This document shows, piece after piece, positions 25,130 through 34,155 of a DNA stretch of 64,000 nt. Below the pieces are notes generated by a model, which saw only the letters and a program-made list of their open reading frames with translations, ran no database searches and was not told where the DNA came from. Source of the stretch: Agarilytica sp045430285. Its GTDB lineage: Bacteria; Pseudomonadota; Gammaproteobacteria; Pseudomonadales; Cellvibrionaceae. Where the stretch lies: assembly GCA_045430285.1 (NCBI GenBank), contig JAILXV010000001.1:1178001-1242000 (forward strand). Reading direction: 5' to 3'. Each line of letters opens with the position of its first letter. The first letter of the stretch is position 1. A program made the translations under genes and the position numbers.

Positions 25130-26320
25130 TCACTTATCGCTATGTAAAAACGTACTCGCCCAATGATGGCAGCCAGGGCAAGCCCAATGCATTTCGTGAC
25201 CAACAAAGCCACAATCACTGCAGGCATACACCACTTCAGCCTCCAAAATAGAATCAAATACGGGTCTAAATTGATCGAGAAAATCAGGCTTATTGCCTTC
25301 CAACTCGCATAGAACATCGCCCAGTTTATTAATCGCCGTAAACTCTGGGTATTTTGGTAGATATACACTCAAATCACGCATACCATTTTCAAAGCTCGCA
25401 TACCTGGAAACCAATTCGAACAACAGCCCCAAGGCCCGAACATCCGCATGTTGATCCAAATAATCTCTCAACACTGGAATGTAATCCTGCTCACTATTTA
25501 GCTGGATATAACACTCATGTAGCGGCGCTATCATTTCCGTTGCGAATTGAGGGTTATTGCTAGAAACCGATTTCAATGCGGCCATCGCCGCATGCGTTAT
25601 ACCCGACTTCATATCCAGCTGCGCTTGCAACAAAGTCGCTCTCACACAAGCTGTATCGTAGTGCAGTGCATTTCGAATCCACTTACTGCATTCCGGCTCA
25701 TCATCATTTTGCTGAGCAAGGAGAGCCAGCTCACAGGAGAAATGCGACTGCATTACTCGCCAGCGATCAGGCGTCTTCGAAAACTTTTGACCTGTTAACT
25801 GGTCGGCGATATCTATGGCCTTTAACCAATCATGAGTCGCTTGATATACGTCGACAAGAGATTCCATCGCACTATGACGAAGTGACTTGTCGATATCGCC
25901 AACACCAGCAAGACCATTAAGCAACTGCTCGGCCCTATCGTATAAACCAGACTGGATATAATCATTTGCCAATTCAAACTGCACAATATTGTGCTTTGAA
26001 GCGCTTAATTCTGAATGAGATAAAAGGTTTTCATGCACCTTTACTGCGCGTGCAAGCTCACCTTTTCGCCTGAGCATGCTGCCTAGAGACAAATGAACAT
26101 CTAAGGTATTGTCATTCACTTCCATATCGGAGATAAAAAGATCAATTGCTTCGTCCGTCTCCTCTTTTAATAAAAACGTTAAGCTATCAAAGTAACGACG
26201 ATTAGATGTATGCGTTTCAGAGGGGGTGTTTTGTTTAAGAAAGAATGGAAGATACTTTCCGATGACATAACCGATGCCTAATGCGACGAATATAAAAGCA
26301 AATACCAGAGTGTCCGACAC
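25130..26320 (-). CDS. lapB: LapB/YciM lipopolysaccharide assembly protein
   Basis: The 396-residue protein has an N-terminal membrane anchor (residues ~3-20) and a series of TPR-like helical repeats over residues 40-340. A C-terminal rubredoxin-type metal site follows (C-S-D-C ... C-P-G-C-H-H). In E. coli LapB couples FtsH-driven turnover of LpxC to LPS supply. It follows lapA by five bases, as usual. Its position a few kilobases from an O-antigen-type locus is notable but may be coincidence. Confidence 0.92.
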   Translation of the reverse strand: MSDTLVFAFIFVALGIGYVIGKYLPFFLKQNTPSETHTSNRRYFDSLTFLLKEETDEAIDLFISDMEVNDNTLDVHLSLGSMLRRKGELARAVKVHENLLSHSELSASKHNIVQFELANDYIQSGLYDRAEQLLNGLAGVGDIDKSLRHSAMESLVDVYQATHDWLKAIDIADQLTGQKFSKTPDRWRVMQSHFSCELALLAQQNDDEPECSKWIRNALHYDTACVRATLLQAQLDMKSGITHAAMAALKSVSSNNPQFATEMIAPLHECYIQLNSEQDYIPVLRDYLDQHADVRALGLLFELVSRYASFENGMRDLSVYLPKYPEFTAINKLGDVLCELEGNKPDFLDQFRPVFDSILEAEVVYACSDCGFVGHEMHWACPGCHHWASTFLHSDK

Positions 26321-26325
26321 AGAAA

Positions 26326-26634
26326 CTATTCCTGCGTCGTTACAGTATGTGTTTTTTCGAAAGTTTTCTTAACTTTTTTAATCTGACGTTTATGAGATAT
26401 CTCTCTCACAATAGCGGTGAAAAACATCGGTAAAGCTCCGAGCGTAAAACCTACCACCAGCATCGTCGTCATAACCGTGCCAAGTGTTTGTTGATGCAAC
26501 TCAAAGCCAAAATAGCTCACAACGACTTCAACACTATTTTCTCGCCATATCCACATACCGATAATCAAGGCAAAGAGAAACCATAAAGCTAAAAATGCAC
26601 GCACAAACCACTTAAGGAGTTTTTTAAACATCAT
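26326..26634 (-). CDS. lapA: LapA (DUF1049) membrane protein
   Basis: The 102-residue protein has two membrane segments (about residues 9-28 and 50-70) and a basic cytoplasmic tail. The R-E-N-x-x-V-x-V-x-Y-F pattern between them marks DUF1049. It acts with LapB in LPS assembly control. It overlaps the end of cmk by eleven bases, an unusual coupling to a nucleotide kinase gene. Confidence 0.88.
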   Translation of the reverse strand: MMFKKLLKWFVRAFLALWFLFALIIGMWIWRENSVEVVVSYFGFELHQQTLGTVMTTMLVVGFTLGALPMFFTAIVREISHKRQIKKVKKTFEKTHTVTTQE

Positions 26635-27298
26635 GAATCTTCACGTCTATTTCCGCTAATACGGTGCGGTACACTTCATCTATATCCATAGTAGTAGAAT
26701 CTAAAACGAGTGCATCATCGGCGGCTTTTAGCGGTGCGCTTGCGCGGTTAGAGTCTTTTTCGTCCCGCGCTTTTATATCTTCCAAAATCTTCTCATAATC
26801 GGGGGAACCGCCTATATCCTGAATCTGTTTAAAACGTCGTATAGCACGCTCTTCAGCACTTGCGGTAAGGAAAATCTTCACCGGCGCATCAGGAAATACC
26901 ACCGTTCCCATATCTCTACCATCGGCTACAAGTCCCTCACCTTTGCGAAAATCTCGCTGACACTGAAGCAATGCATCGCGTACCTTAGAATGCGCCGCCA
27001 CTTGCGATGCCGCCATACCTGCTTCTTCTGTACGAATATCAAGAGACACATCATCGCCCTCAAGCATTACGCGAATCCCCTCTTCCTCCACGACAAACTC
27101 GATAGCAAGTTGGGAAGCGACATTTGCTACTTTATATTCATTATCCAGATCAATGCCCTTTCGCAGACTTGCAACAGCCGTTAAACGATAAAGTGCGCCG
27201 CTATCAAGCAAACTGTATCCGGTCTGCTGGGCAATGAGCCGACTAATAGTACCCTTTCCCGCACCACTCGGACCATCGATGGTAACCACTGGAATCAT
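26624..27298 (-). CDS. cmk: Cytidylate kinase
   Basis: The 224-residue P-loop kinase has G-P-S-G-A-G-K-G-T at 9-17, the D-S-G-A-L-Y-R motif and V-A-D-G-R-D-M-G-T-V-V-F-P near residue 128, both typical of CMP kinases. It phosphorylates CMP and dCMP. In most relatives it lies between aroA and rpsA; here pyrF precedes it and lapA follows it. Confidence 0.95.
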   Translation of the reverse strand: MIPVVTIDGPSGAGKGTISRLIAQQTGYSLLDSGALYRLTAVASLRKGIDLDNEYKVANVASQLAIEFVVEEEGIRVMLEGDDVSLDIRTEEAGMAASQVAAHSKVRDALLQCQRDFRKGEGLVADGRDMGTVVFPDAPVKIFLTASAEERAIRRFKQIQDIGGSPDYEKILEDIKARDEKDSNRASAPLKAADDALVLDSTTMDIDEVYRTVLAEIDVKIHDV

Positions 27299-27387
27299 TG
27301 AACTTCCTTTAAATATCTCAAATTAGTATGATTTATCTTACTTAACTGACTCGGTTCTATCGCTTCGCTAGCAAGCCTTGCCAAGCG

Positions 27388-28119
27388 CTACAGGTTTTCA
27401 ATTGATTCAGCGATTGTCAGTAACGTTTCTTCAGGATTCGCTGCCTGAGTAATAGGACGCCCAATCACGAGATAGTCACTGCCACCTGCCAACGCTTTTT
27501 CTGGTGTCATAATACGCCGTTGATCACCTGCGTCAGTGCCCACAGGGCGAATTCCTGGCGTCACACATAAAAAAGAAGAACCACATAGCAACTTAAGTAC
27601 GCCAGCTTCTTGGGCAGAACATACTACGCCATCCAGCTCACATTCTGAGGTCAATTGCGCCAAACGTTTCACTTGCTCTTCCGGCGGGAGAGTCAAACCT
27701 AACTCAGATAGATCCTTGGCATCCATGCTCGTTAACACGGTGACTGCGATAAGTTTGGGAGCTTTCGCTATAGGAGCCAGGGAATCACGCGCAGCTTCCA
27801 TCATCCGCCGCCCACCGGAGGCATGGACGTTAACCATCCATACGCCTAGGCTAGCCGCTGCCGCGACCGCTTTGCCGACGGTATTAGGGATATCGTGAAA
27901 TTTTAGATCAAGGAAAACGTCAAACCCGAGATTTTGAACACGCTCCACCAATTGTGGACCAAAGAGCGTAAACATCTCCTTCCCGATTTTAAGACGACAG
28001 AGTTTGGGGTCTAGGCGCTCAACTAGCGCTAGACATTGCGCTTGATCATGATAATCGAGCGCAACGATGATTTTAGGGTCGGCCAACGTGGTCTCCAAGC
28101 TAGACAATATGGTGCGCAT
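27388..28119 (-). CDS. pyrF: Orotidine-5'-phosphate decarboxylase
   Basis: The 243-residue TIM-barrel enzyme shows I-V-A-L-D-Y-H near the start, the catalytic D-L-K-F-H-D-I-P-N-T-V motif near residues 70-80 and T-P-G-I-R-P near 190. It makes UMP, the last step of pyrimidine synthesis; pyrD is also in the window. I start at the ATG at 28119; a TTG three codons upstream is possible but adds nothing conserved. In E. coli pyrF follows lapB; here it lies on the other side, ahead of cmk. Confidence 0.95.
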   Translation of the reverse strand: MRTILSSLETTLADPKIIVALDYHDQAQCLALVERLDPKLCRLKIGKEMFTLFGPQLVERVQNLGFDVFLDLKFHDIPNTVGKAVAAAASLGVWMVNVHASGGRRMMEAARDSLAPIAKAPKLIAVTVLTSMDAKDLSELGLTLPPEEQVKRLAQLTSECELDGVVCSAQEAGVLKLLCGSSFLCVTPGIRPVGTDAGDQRRIMTPEKALAGGSDYLVIGRPITQAANPEETLLTIAESIENL

Positions 28120-28229
28120 TTTACACAAAAGACTGCTCTGTGGCCCAGGCTTGATTACGAATGTATGAGTTAAACGGAAAGCTCGACGTCTCTTACTAAT
28201 TTAGCCTGCGAATCAATACCAGTGATTTT

Positions 28230-28330
28230 GTTAGCAGGCACTGCCCCTGGAAACACGCGGTGAATACATCCATGTACGCTCGGCTTCGGCATCCGTGCCT
28301 CAGACGGTCCCAGCATCAGTGCCTGCTAAC
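28230..28330. repeat. Palindromic intergenic repeat, copy 1
   Basis: GTTAGCAGGCACTG (28230-28243) and CAGTGCCTGCTAAC (28317-28330) are perfect 14-base inverted ends around a structured core. The core 28253-28309 aligns without gaps to 43406-43462 at 43 of 57 positions. The inverted ends of the two copies are unrelated. It looks like a non-autonomous, MITE- or REP-like element between pyrF and comEA. Confidence 0.75.
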
Positions 28331-28381
28331 TTTTACGTGCTGTTTACCGCTATTTACAGAACAAGAACGACATAATACCGC

Positions 28382-28729
28382 TTACAAAACTATCCGTTTA
28401 CGATTCTTATCGATGATTTTTTCACCTATTCCTTTTACCTGGCTCAGCTGCTCCACCTTTTTAAACTTGCCGTGTGTATTTCTATATTTGACGATAGCGA
28501 TCGCTTTTCGCTCGCCAATACCCGTCAATTGGGTTAATTCGGGAATACCTGCTCGATTTATATTCACCTTGCTGTCAACGCGCTGCTCAGCTCCATGGTG
28601 TTTTTTTGATTTTTCAGCCGCCATAGACAAAGGCGAGGCCACCATAAAAAAACTAAGCGCAATAACAAGGAACGCTGAGAATAGGTCTTTTTGAATAAAT
28701 GCTCGAACGGCATGTGTATAGTGCTTCAT
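28382..28729 (-). CDS. ComEA-like helix-hairpin-helix protein
   Basis: The 115-residue product has an N-terminal signal/anchor segment (residues ~16-38) and a C-terminal ComEA-type double helix-hairpin-helix (V-N-I-N-R-A ... L-T-G-I-G-E-R-K-A and V-K-G-I-G-E-K-I). Such small secreted proteins bind double-stranded DNA in the periplasm and can help natural transformation, though many have no proven role. I start at the second of two close ATGs because AGGAG lies six bases before it. It stands alone; no other competence genes are in the window. Confidence 0.85.
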   Translation of the reverse strand: MKHYTHAVRAFIQKDLFSAFLVIALSFFMVASPLSMAAEKSKKHHGAEQRVDSKVNINRAGIPELTQLTGIGERKAIAIVKYRNTHGKFKKVEQLSQVKGIGEKIIDKNRKRIVL

Positions 28730-28984
28730 GTTCATCTCCTATGAATAATTAAATGCAACCTTCATGGCCACGCAAAACATTCTAATTGCGCGAAAACTTA
28801 AAAAACAGACGACATCACCTTCTCGATTTGTGAGAAATATCCTACATTTGATCTATCACACCCTTTGCATTCAACAAATGTTTAGCATAAACACTGATTG
28901 ACAGACCAACTATCTATTGGACATAAACCACAGCCAAGATTAAGCTGAAAGTGTCCCCATAATAATCAATAACGACAGCTCTCT

Positions 28985-30958
28985 ATGCACTCAAAATTCC
29001 AAACATCGAAAAATAAACCGGCTGCACGAAGTAAGATCGTGTCAGCAGCAGAGGCGGTTAACCTCATTCAAAATGGCGATATGCTAGGAACCGGAGGTTT
29101 TGTCGGTATAGGTTTCGCGGAAGAGCTTGCCATCGCTCTACGAGAGCGCTTCGATAAAACAGAAAGCCCCCGTGATTTAGGGTTGGTATATGCGGCCGGC
29201 CAAGGGGACGGTAAAAACAAAGGGCTTAACCACCTTGCCGTAAACGGTTTGATTAAACGGGTGATTGGCGGGCATTGGGGACTTGTTCCAGGTCTTCAAA
29301 ACCTCGTCAATGACAATAAAATAGAAGGTTACAACCTGCCCCAAGGCTGTCTTTCCCACCTATTTCGCGATATTTCAGCCGGCAAACCTGGCACCCTAAC
29401 AAAAGTGGGCCTAGGAACCTTCGTAGACCCCAGAAATGGCGGAGGAAAATTAAACAACTCCACCACAGAAGATCTCGTCAAGGTTATCGAGATTGAAGAT
29501 GAAGAGTACCTTTTCTATAAAGCCTTTCCCATTAACGTTGCCTTTATTCGTGGCACAACAGCGGATGAAGCCGGCAACATTACCTGCGAAAAAGAAGCGC
29601 TATACCTGGAGTCTCTTGCACTCGCAACCGCCGCCCACAACTCCGGTGGACTGGTCATTGCTCAAGTCGAACGTGTTGCAGAAAACCACAGCCTCAACCC
29701 TAGAAATGTCAAAATTCCTGGAATTTTAGTGGATTGTGTCGTTGTCGCACAAAAAGAGCATCATTGGCAAACATTTGCAGAACCCTACAACCCCGCATTT
29801 GCTAGCTCTGTGCGCGTGCCTATGCAAAACATGGAGACCATGGAACTCAATGCACGAAAAGTGATTGCCCGACGCGCGGCTTTCGAACTTCGCGCAAACG
29901 CCGTCGTGAACCTAGGCATCGGTATGCCGGAAGGTATTGCGAACATCGCCTACGAAGAACACATTCTTGATAAAGTCACCCTGACAGCAGAACCTGGTTT
30001 AATTGGCGGGCTTCCCGCTAGCGGACTCAATTTTGGCGCAGGGGTTAATATAGATGCGCTCATTGACCAGCCCTCTCAATTCGACTTTTATGACGGCGGC
30101 GGACTCGATATCGCCTTTTTAGGTTTGGCTCAAACAGATACCATCGGAAATGTTAATGTGTCCAAATTTGGTTCACGCCTAGCCGGCGCAGGCGGGTTTA
30201 TCAATATCAGTCAAAACGCAAAACGACTGGTGTTTGTTGGAACATTTACGGCAGGTAAAGCAAATTCAACCATAGAAAACGGCAATATTAAGATCGGAGA
30301 AGGATCTCAAATCACGAAGTTCGTAGAGCTTGTTGAACATGTGACGTTTAGCGGAGAGCGAGCTGCACAACTAGGTCAACCGGTACTGTACATTACCGAG
30401 CGCTGCGTATTTGAATTAACACCCCAAGGATTAACGCTTACCGAAATAGCGCCAGGACTAGACTTAAAGAAAGATATTCTTGCTCATATGGATTTCCTTC
30501 CCATTATTTCCGATTCGCTAGCAACCATGGATGCGAGAATCTTCAGAGAAGGGCTGATGGGATTAGATACCGTATTGTTACACGTGCCTATTGAGCGGCG
30601 CATTGATTACGACTCTCAGTCAAATTTACTGTTTATCAATTTCGAAGCACTATCAATAAATTTGCCAGAAGAAATTGAGCGGGTGAAAAATACCGTTGAA
30701 GATATTCTTAAACCTTTAAACCGTCGTGTCAATGTTATCGTCAATTACGATAATTTCACTCTTCGTCCAGATTTAGTTGCGTCCTATGCGGAAGTAGTGA
30801 GAAGCCTTGTCGACAAATACTATGCTCAAGTTACTCGCTACACGACCAGTGCATTTTTACGCATGAAGTTAGGCGAATCGATTGGCGAACGGGATGTTGC
30901 CCCCCACATTTTTGAAAGTGAATCTGAGGCAAGTGCGTTTACAGAAGGAAAGGAATAA
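28985..30958 (+). CDS. Fused family I CoA-transferase with C-terminal extension
   Basis: The 657-residue protein joins the alpha and beta halves of acetate/3-ketoacid-type CoA-transferases. The alpha half (about 15-275) carries G-T-G-G-F-V-G-I-G. The beta half (about 285-520) has N-L-G-I-G-M-P-E-G and the likely catalytic glutamate in T-A-E-P-G-L-I-G-G. About 130 extra residues follow (540-657), longer than the ~520-residue YdiF/Pct type. It would exchange CoA between short-chain acyl groups. It has no operon partner on the plus strand and no clear ribosome binding site at the ATG. The acyl specificity is unknown. Confidence 0.85.
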   Translation: MHSKFQTSKNKPAARSKIVSAAEAVNLIQNGDMLGTGGFVGIGFAEELAIALRERFDKTESPRDLGLVYAAGQGDGKNKGLNHLAVNGLIKRVIGGHWGLVPGLQNLVNDNKIEGYNLPQGCLSHLFRDISAGKPGTLTKVGLGTFVDPRNGGGKLNNSTTEDLVKVIEIEDEEYLFYKAFPINVAFIRGTTADEAGNITCEKEALYLESLALATAAHNSGGLVIAQVERVAENHSLNPRNVKIPGILVDCVVVAQKEHHWQTFAEPYNPAFASSVRVPMQNMETMELNARKVIARRAAFELRANAVVNLGIGMPEGIANIAYEEHILDKVTLTAEPGLIGGLPASGLNFGAGVNIDALIDQPSQFDFYDGGGLDIAFLGLAQTDTIGNVNVSKFGSRLAGAGGFINISQNAKRLVFVGTFTAGKANSTIENGNIKIGEGSQITKFVELVEHVTFSGERAAQLGQPVLYITERCVFELTPQGLTLTEIAPGLDLKKDILAHMDFLPIISDSLATMDARIFREGLMGLDTVLLHVPIERRIDYDSQSNLLFINFEALSINLPEEIERVKNTVEDILKPLNRRVNVIVNYDNFTLRPDLVASYAEVVRSLVDKYYAQVTRYTTSAFLRMKLGESIGERDVAPHIFESESEASAFTEGKE

Positions 30959-31000
30959 CTACGAAGCGCAAATAGGAAAAGACTGAAATAGCGCCTTTAC

Positions 31001-31558
31001 CTAAAATCGGTAATCGGCGCTAATACTGCCACTGGTAAAATTATCCGTATCGGTACTCACAAGGTTTTTGAACTCAAAGTTCAAATTCATTCGCTCATCG
31101 AGCCAAAGCCCAAAACCAACACCATAAGACAAACCAGATTCAGAAGCCTCGTAATCAGGACGACCACTTTCATCAAATTCTAATTGCGTCGTAACAGAAG
31201 ATTGGCCGAGGAGAAAATATATTTTAGCGATTTCGTTCGCCAACTCAGCACGATAGTAATACGAAAAATAGCTATCCAATGACGCCGTAACGGTATCCTC
31301 TAAACCCGTATTTGGGTCATCCACAGAGATAACCTCCTCTTGAAGGCTTTGCCCTCGACGAATCTCTGCACCAAGATAACGGTTATATTTATACCCAAGT
31401 AACACTTCGCCTGTTTTAAAGGTCACTTCGTTGCTGAAGGGATCGTTAACACCAACGTTCACCAGACTCACGCTTCCACCGATGTAAACTCCCTTATCTT
31501 TTGACGCTTGAGCAGATAATGCGGCCAAAACGAAAAAGGCTAGAATCAATGTTCTCAT
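31001..31558 (-). CDS. Outer-membrane beta-barrel protein (OmpA-like barrel)
   Basis: The 185-residue protein has a signal peptide (residues 1-18, ending A-Q-A-S) followed by alternating hydrophobic/polar strands. It ends in a terminal aromatic signature, S-A-D-Y-R-F. These features fit an eight-stranded outer-membrane barrel. Y-G-V-G-F-G-L-W-L and N-L-N-F-E-F-K-N are typical strand pairs. No peptidoglycan-binding domain is attached. It sits between the CoA-transferase gene and cysN with no functional link I can see. Confidence 0.75.
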   Translation of the reverse strand: MRTLILAFFVLAALSAQASKDKGVYIGGSVSLVNVGVNDPFSNEVTFKTGEVLLGYKYNRYLGAEIRRGQSLQEEVISVDDPNTGLEDTVTASLDSYFSYYYRAELANEIAKIYFLLGQSSVTTQLEFDESGRPDYEASESGLSYGVGFGLWLDERMNLNFEFKNLVSTDTDNFTSGSISADYRF

Positions 31559-31589
31559 GTATACACCTCAGCTTAGTGGTTTCGCGAAA

Positions 31590-33011
31590 CTATTTGAGTA
31601 TAGAGCGAATATCCTTAGCATCCCAATGAGGGAAATGTTTACGAATCAATGCATTTAACTCCACTTCAAACGCAGAGAAATCACTTTGAGCTTGCTGCCC
31701 TTGCTCCAATATATCGCTCACCATCCCTGCCCCAACCGTAATATTGCTAATGCGGTCAATAACAATGAAAGCGCCTGTGGCACGATTTTTTTGATAAGGG
31801 TCAACAACCACCTGCTGCTCTAAATCCAGTTCAACCACATCAATATCGTTCAACGCCGCCGTATCCGCGGGAGATTGCTCAAATGTATTTACATCCACAC
31901 GATAGTTGATATTGCTGACCATGCCTGGCGTGGTTTTACTGGCGAACTTAAACCAATACTGCTTACCAGGCTGTAAATCCGATTCGGACATCCACACCAA
32001 ATGTGCGCGAACACGGTTAGAAAAATCTACTTTTGAATCGCCATGAACAATCATATCGCCACGACTTATGTCGATTTCATCTTCCAATGTTAGCGTAACT
32101 GCCTGATCGACAAAGGCTTCGGAAATATCACCATCGTAGGTTACGATCGACTTAACCCTGCTGCTTTTTTCAGATGGAAGGACCTTAATTTCATCACCCA
32201 CCGCTACAAGACCGGAAGCGACTGTTCCACAAAACCCACGAAAATCTAAGTTAGGCCGATTAACATATTGAACGGGGAAACGAAAATCAGCAATATTTTT
32301 ATCGCCCGCAATTTGTACCGTTTCCAAAATTTCCATGAGCGACTGACCTTTATACCAAGGCGTATGCTCGCTAATGTTTACAACGTTGTCCCCATCCAGT
32401 GCCGACATAGGCACGTAGTAAACATTTTCTTTTTCGCCAAGCGTCGATAACAACTGCTGATAGTCCGCTTTAATCTTGTTAAAAGTTTCTTCGCTATATT
32501 CCACCAAGTCCATTTTATTAATAGCAACGACCAGGTGTTTTATACCTAACAAGGAGGCGATAAAGGTATGGCGACGAGTTTGAACCTGAACACCATAACG
32601 TGCATCAATTAAAATAACCGCCAGGTCACATGTCGATGCGCCCGTTGCCATATTTCGGGTATATTGCTCGTGCCCAGGTGTGTCCGCAATAATAAACTTA
32701 CGTTTTTGCGTCGAGAAATAACGATACGCAACATCAATGGTAATGCCCTGCTCTCGCTCAGCTTGAAGACCATCAACCAACAACGCCAAATCAATTTTCT
32801 CGCCCGTTGTGCCGTGTTTGGTTGTATCAGACTTTACCGCTTCCAATTGATCTTCATAAATCATCTTGGAGTCGTGCAATAGACGGCCTATTAATGTTGA
32901 TTTTCCATCGTCCACGCTACCGCAAGTCAAAAAGCGCAACAGCTCTTTCTGTTCATGCTGCTTCAAATATTCATCGATGTTTTCTTCAATAAGATCAGAT
33001 TGATGAGACAT
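31590..33011 (-). CDS. cysN: Sulfate adenylyltransferase GTPase subunit
   Basis: The 473-residue GTPase has G-S-V-D-D-G-K-S-T (P-loop), D-T-P-G-H-E-Q-Y and N-K-M-D motifs followed by two elongation-factor-like beta barrels. With CysD it activates sulfate to APS at the cost of GTP. The length equals E. coli CysN and there is no fused CysC kinase, so APS kinase must be elsewhere or APS is reduced directly. I start at the ATG at 33011 with AGAGGA upstream; the longer frame adds a non-conserved leader. Confidence 0.95.
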   Translation of the reverse strand: MSHQSDLIEENIDEYLKQHEQKELLRFLTCGSVDDGKSTLIGRLLHDSKMIYEDQLEAVKSDTTKHGTTGEKIDLALLVDGLQAEREQGITIDVAYRYFSTQKRKFIIADTPGHEQYTRNMATGASTCDLAVILIDARYGVQVQTRRHTFIASLLGIKHLVVAINKMDLVEYSEETFNKIKADYQQLLSTLGEKENVYYVPMSALDGDNVVNISEHTPWYKGQSLMEILETVQIAGDKNIADFRFPVQYVNRPNLDFRGFCGTVASGLVAVGDEIKVLPSEKSSRVKSIVTYDGDISEAFVDQAVTLTLEDEIDISRGDMIVHGDSKVDFSNRVRAHLVWMSESDLQPGKQYWFKFASKTTPGMVSNINYRVDVNTFEQSPADTAALNDIDVVELDLEQQVVVDPYQKNRATGAFIVIDRISNITVGAGMVSDILEQGQQAQSDFSAFEVELNALIRKHFPHWDAKDIRSILK

Positions 33012-33145
33012 GTTGAAAAAAAATCCTCTTAATTTCTTTTGGCGCAAATACGCACTACTTAAGGGTAACGAAGCTTAATCATACAAGACCGATTCTTTGG
33101 TCCACTATGATCTCACTCACTACAAATGCTTCTAACGCTACTACG

Positions 33146-34057
33146 TTAGAAATACCCTTCTTGTTTTTTCTTTTCCATTGATCCAGAACTATCATGATCA
33201 ATCACTCGGCCCTGACGTTCGGATGTTTTGGTCAATAACATTTCTTGAATAATTTCAGGCAAGGTTGTCGCATTCGATTCGACCGCGCCGGTCAGCGGGT
33301 AACAGCCCAATGTTCTGAACCGTACCATTTTCTCTTCGATAACATCGTTTTCTTCAATAGGCATACGGTCATCATCGACCATAATCATGGTGCCATCTTT
33401 CTCCACAACTGGACGCTTGGCCGCAAAATAAAGAGGGACAATGGGAATGCTCTCCAAATGAATATATTGCCAAATATCCAACTCGGTCCAGTTAGACAAA
33501 GGGAACACACGAATACTTTCGCCCTTATCTACTTTGCCGTTATAAATATTCCACAACTCCGGACGCTGACTCTTAGGATCCCAACGATGATTTTTATCAC
33601 GAAAGGAATAAACACGCTCTTTCGCACGGGACTTTTCTTCATCGCGACGCGCGCCACCAAAAGCAGCATCAAAACCGTATTTGTTTAACGCCTGCTTTAG
33701 CCCTTGTGTCTTCATGATATCAGTGTGCTTCGCACTACCGTGTGTAAAAGGCCCGACACCCATATCAATGCCTTCCTGATTCTTATGCACGATAAGATCG
33801 AAACCTTTGTCTTTCGCCATTTGATCGCGAAATTCAATCATCTCCTTAAATTTCCATGTGGTATCCACATGCATCAAAGGAAACGGTAGCTTACCTGGCG
33901 CGAAGGCTTTTAACGCTAAATGCAGCATGACCGCTGAATCTTTACCCACGGAATATAGCATTACGGGGTTATCAAACTCGGCAGCGACTTCACGGATAAT
34001 ATGAATACTTTCCGCTTCCAGCTGTTTGAGATGGGTCATTGTGTAATCTGTGGTCAT
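33146..34057 (-). CDS. cysD: Sulfate adenylyltransferase subunit 2
   Basis: The 303-residue PP-loop ATP pyrophosphatase has M-L-Y-S-V-G-K-D-S-A-V (S-x-G-K-D-S-like loop near residue 33-40), F-G-G-A-R-R-D-E-E and R-F-R-T-L-G-C-Y-P. It transfers AMP to sulfate in the CysDN complex. It is the first gene of the cysDN operon; about 130 bases separate it from cysN. The operon sits within what is usually a continuous aroA-cmk block. Confidence 0.95.
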   Translation of the reverse strand: MTTDYTMTHLKQLEAESIHIIREVAAEFDNPVMLYSVGKDSAVMLHLALKAFAPGKLPFPLMHVDTTWKFKEMIEFRDQMAKDKGFDLIVHKNQEGIDMGVGPFTHGSAKHTDIMKTQGLKQALNKYGFDAAFGGARRDEEKSRAKERVYSFRDKNHRWDPKSQRPELWNIYNGKVDKGESIRVFPLSNWTELDIWQYIHLESIPIVPLYFAAKRPVVEKDGTMIMVDDDRMPIEENDVIEEKMVRFRTLGCYPLTGAVESNATTLPEIIQEMLLTKTSERQGRVIDHDSSGSMEKKKQEGYF

Positions 34058-34106
34058 GATTGTTTTACACCAAAATGTCTGTAATTTATTCAGTCTTTAA
34101 GGGCCA

Positions 34107-34123
34107 CGTTGCCTCAGGCAACG
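34107..34123. other. Hairpin between aroA and cysD
   Basis: CGTTGCC and GGCAACG pair perfectly around TCA. There is no T-run on the minus-strand side, so it is at best a weak or Rho-assisted terminator of the aromatic operon. Confidence 0.35.
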
Positions 34124-34155
34124 CGCAAGGAGTATAGCGAAAGGCCCTGCCGAAT

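Noticed and set aside
24943..25368. Minus-strand frame of 141 codons at the end of lapB
   Set aside because: Most of it overlaps lapB in another frame, and the remainder covers the rpsA promoter region; no domain is visible.
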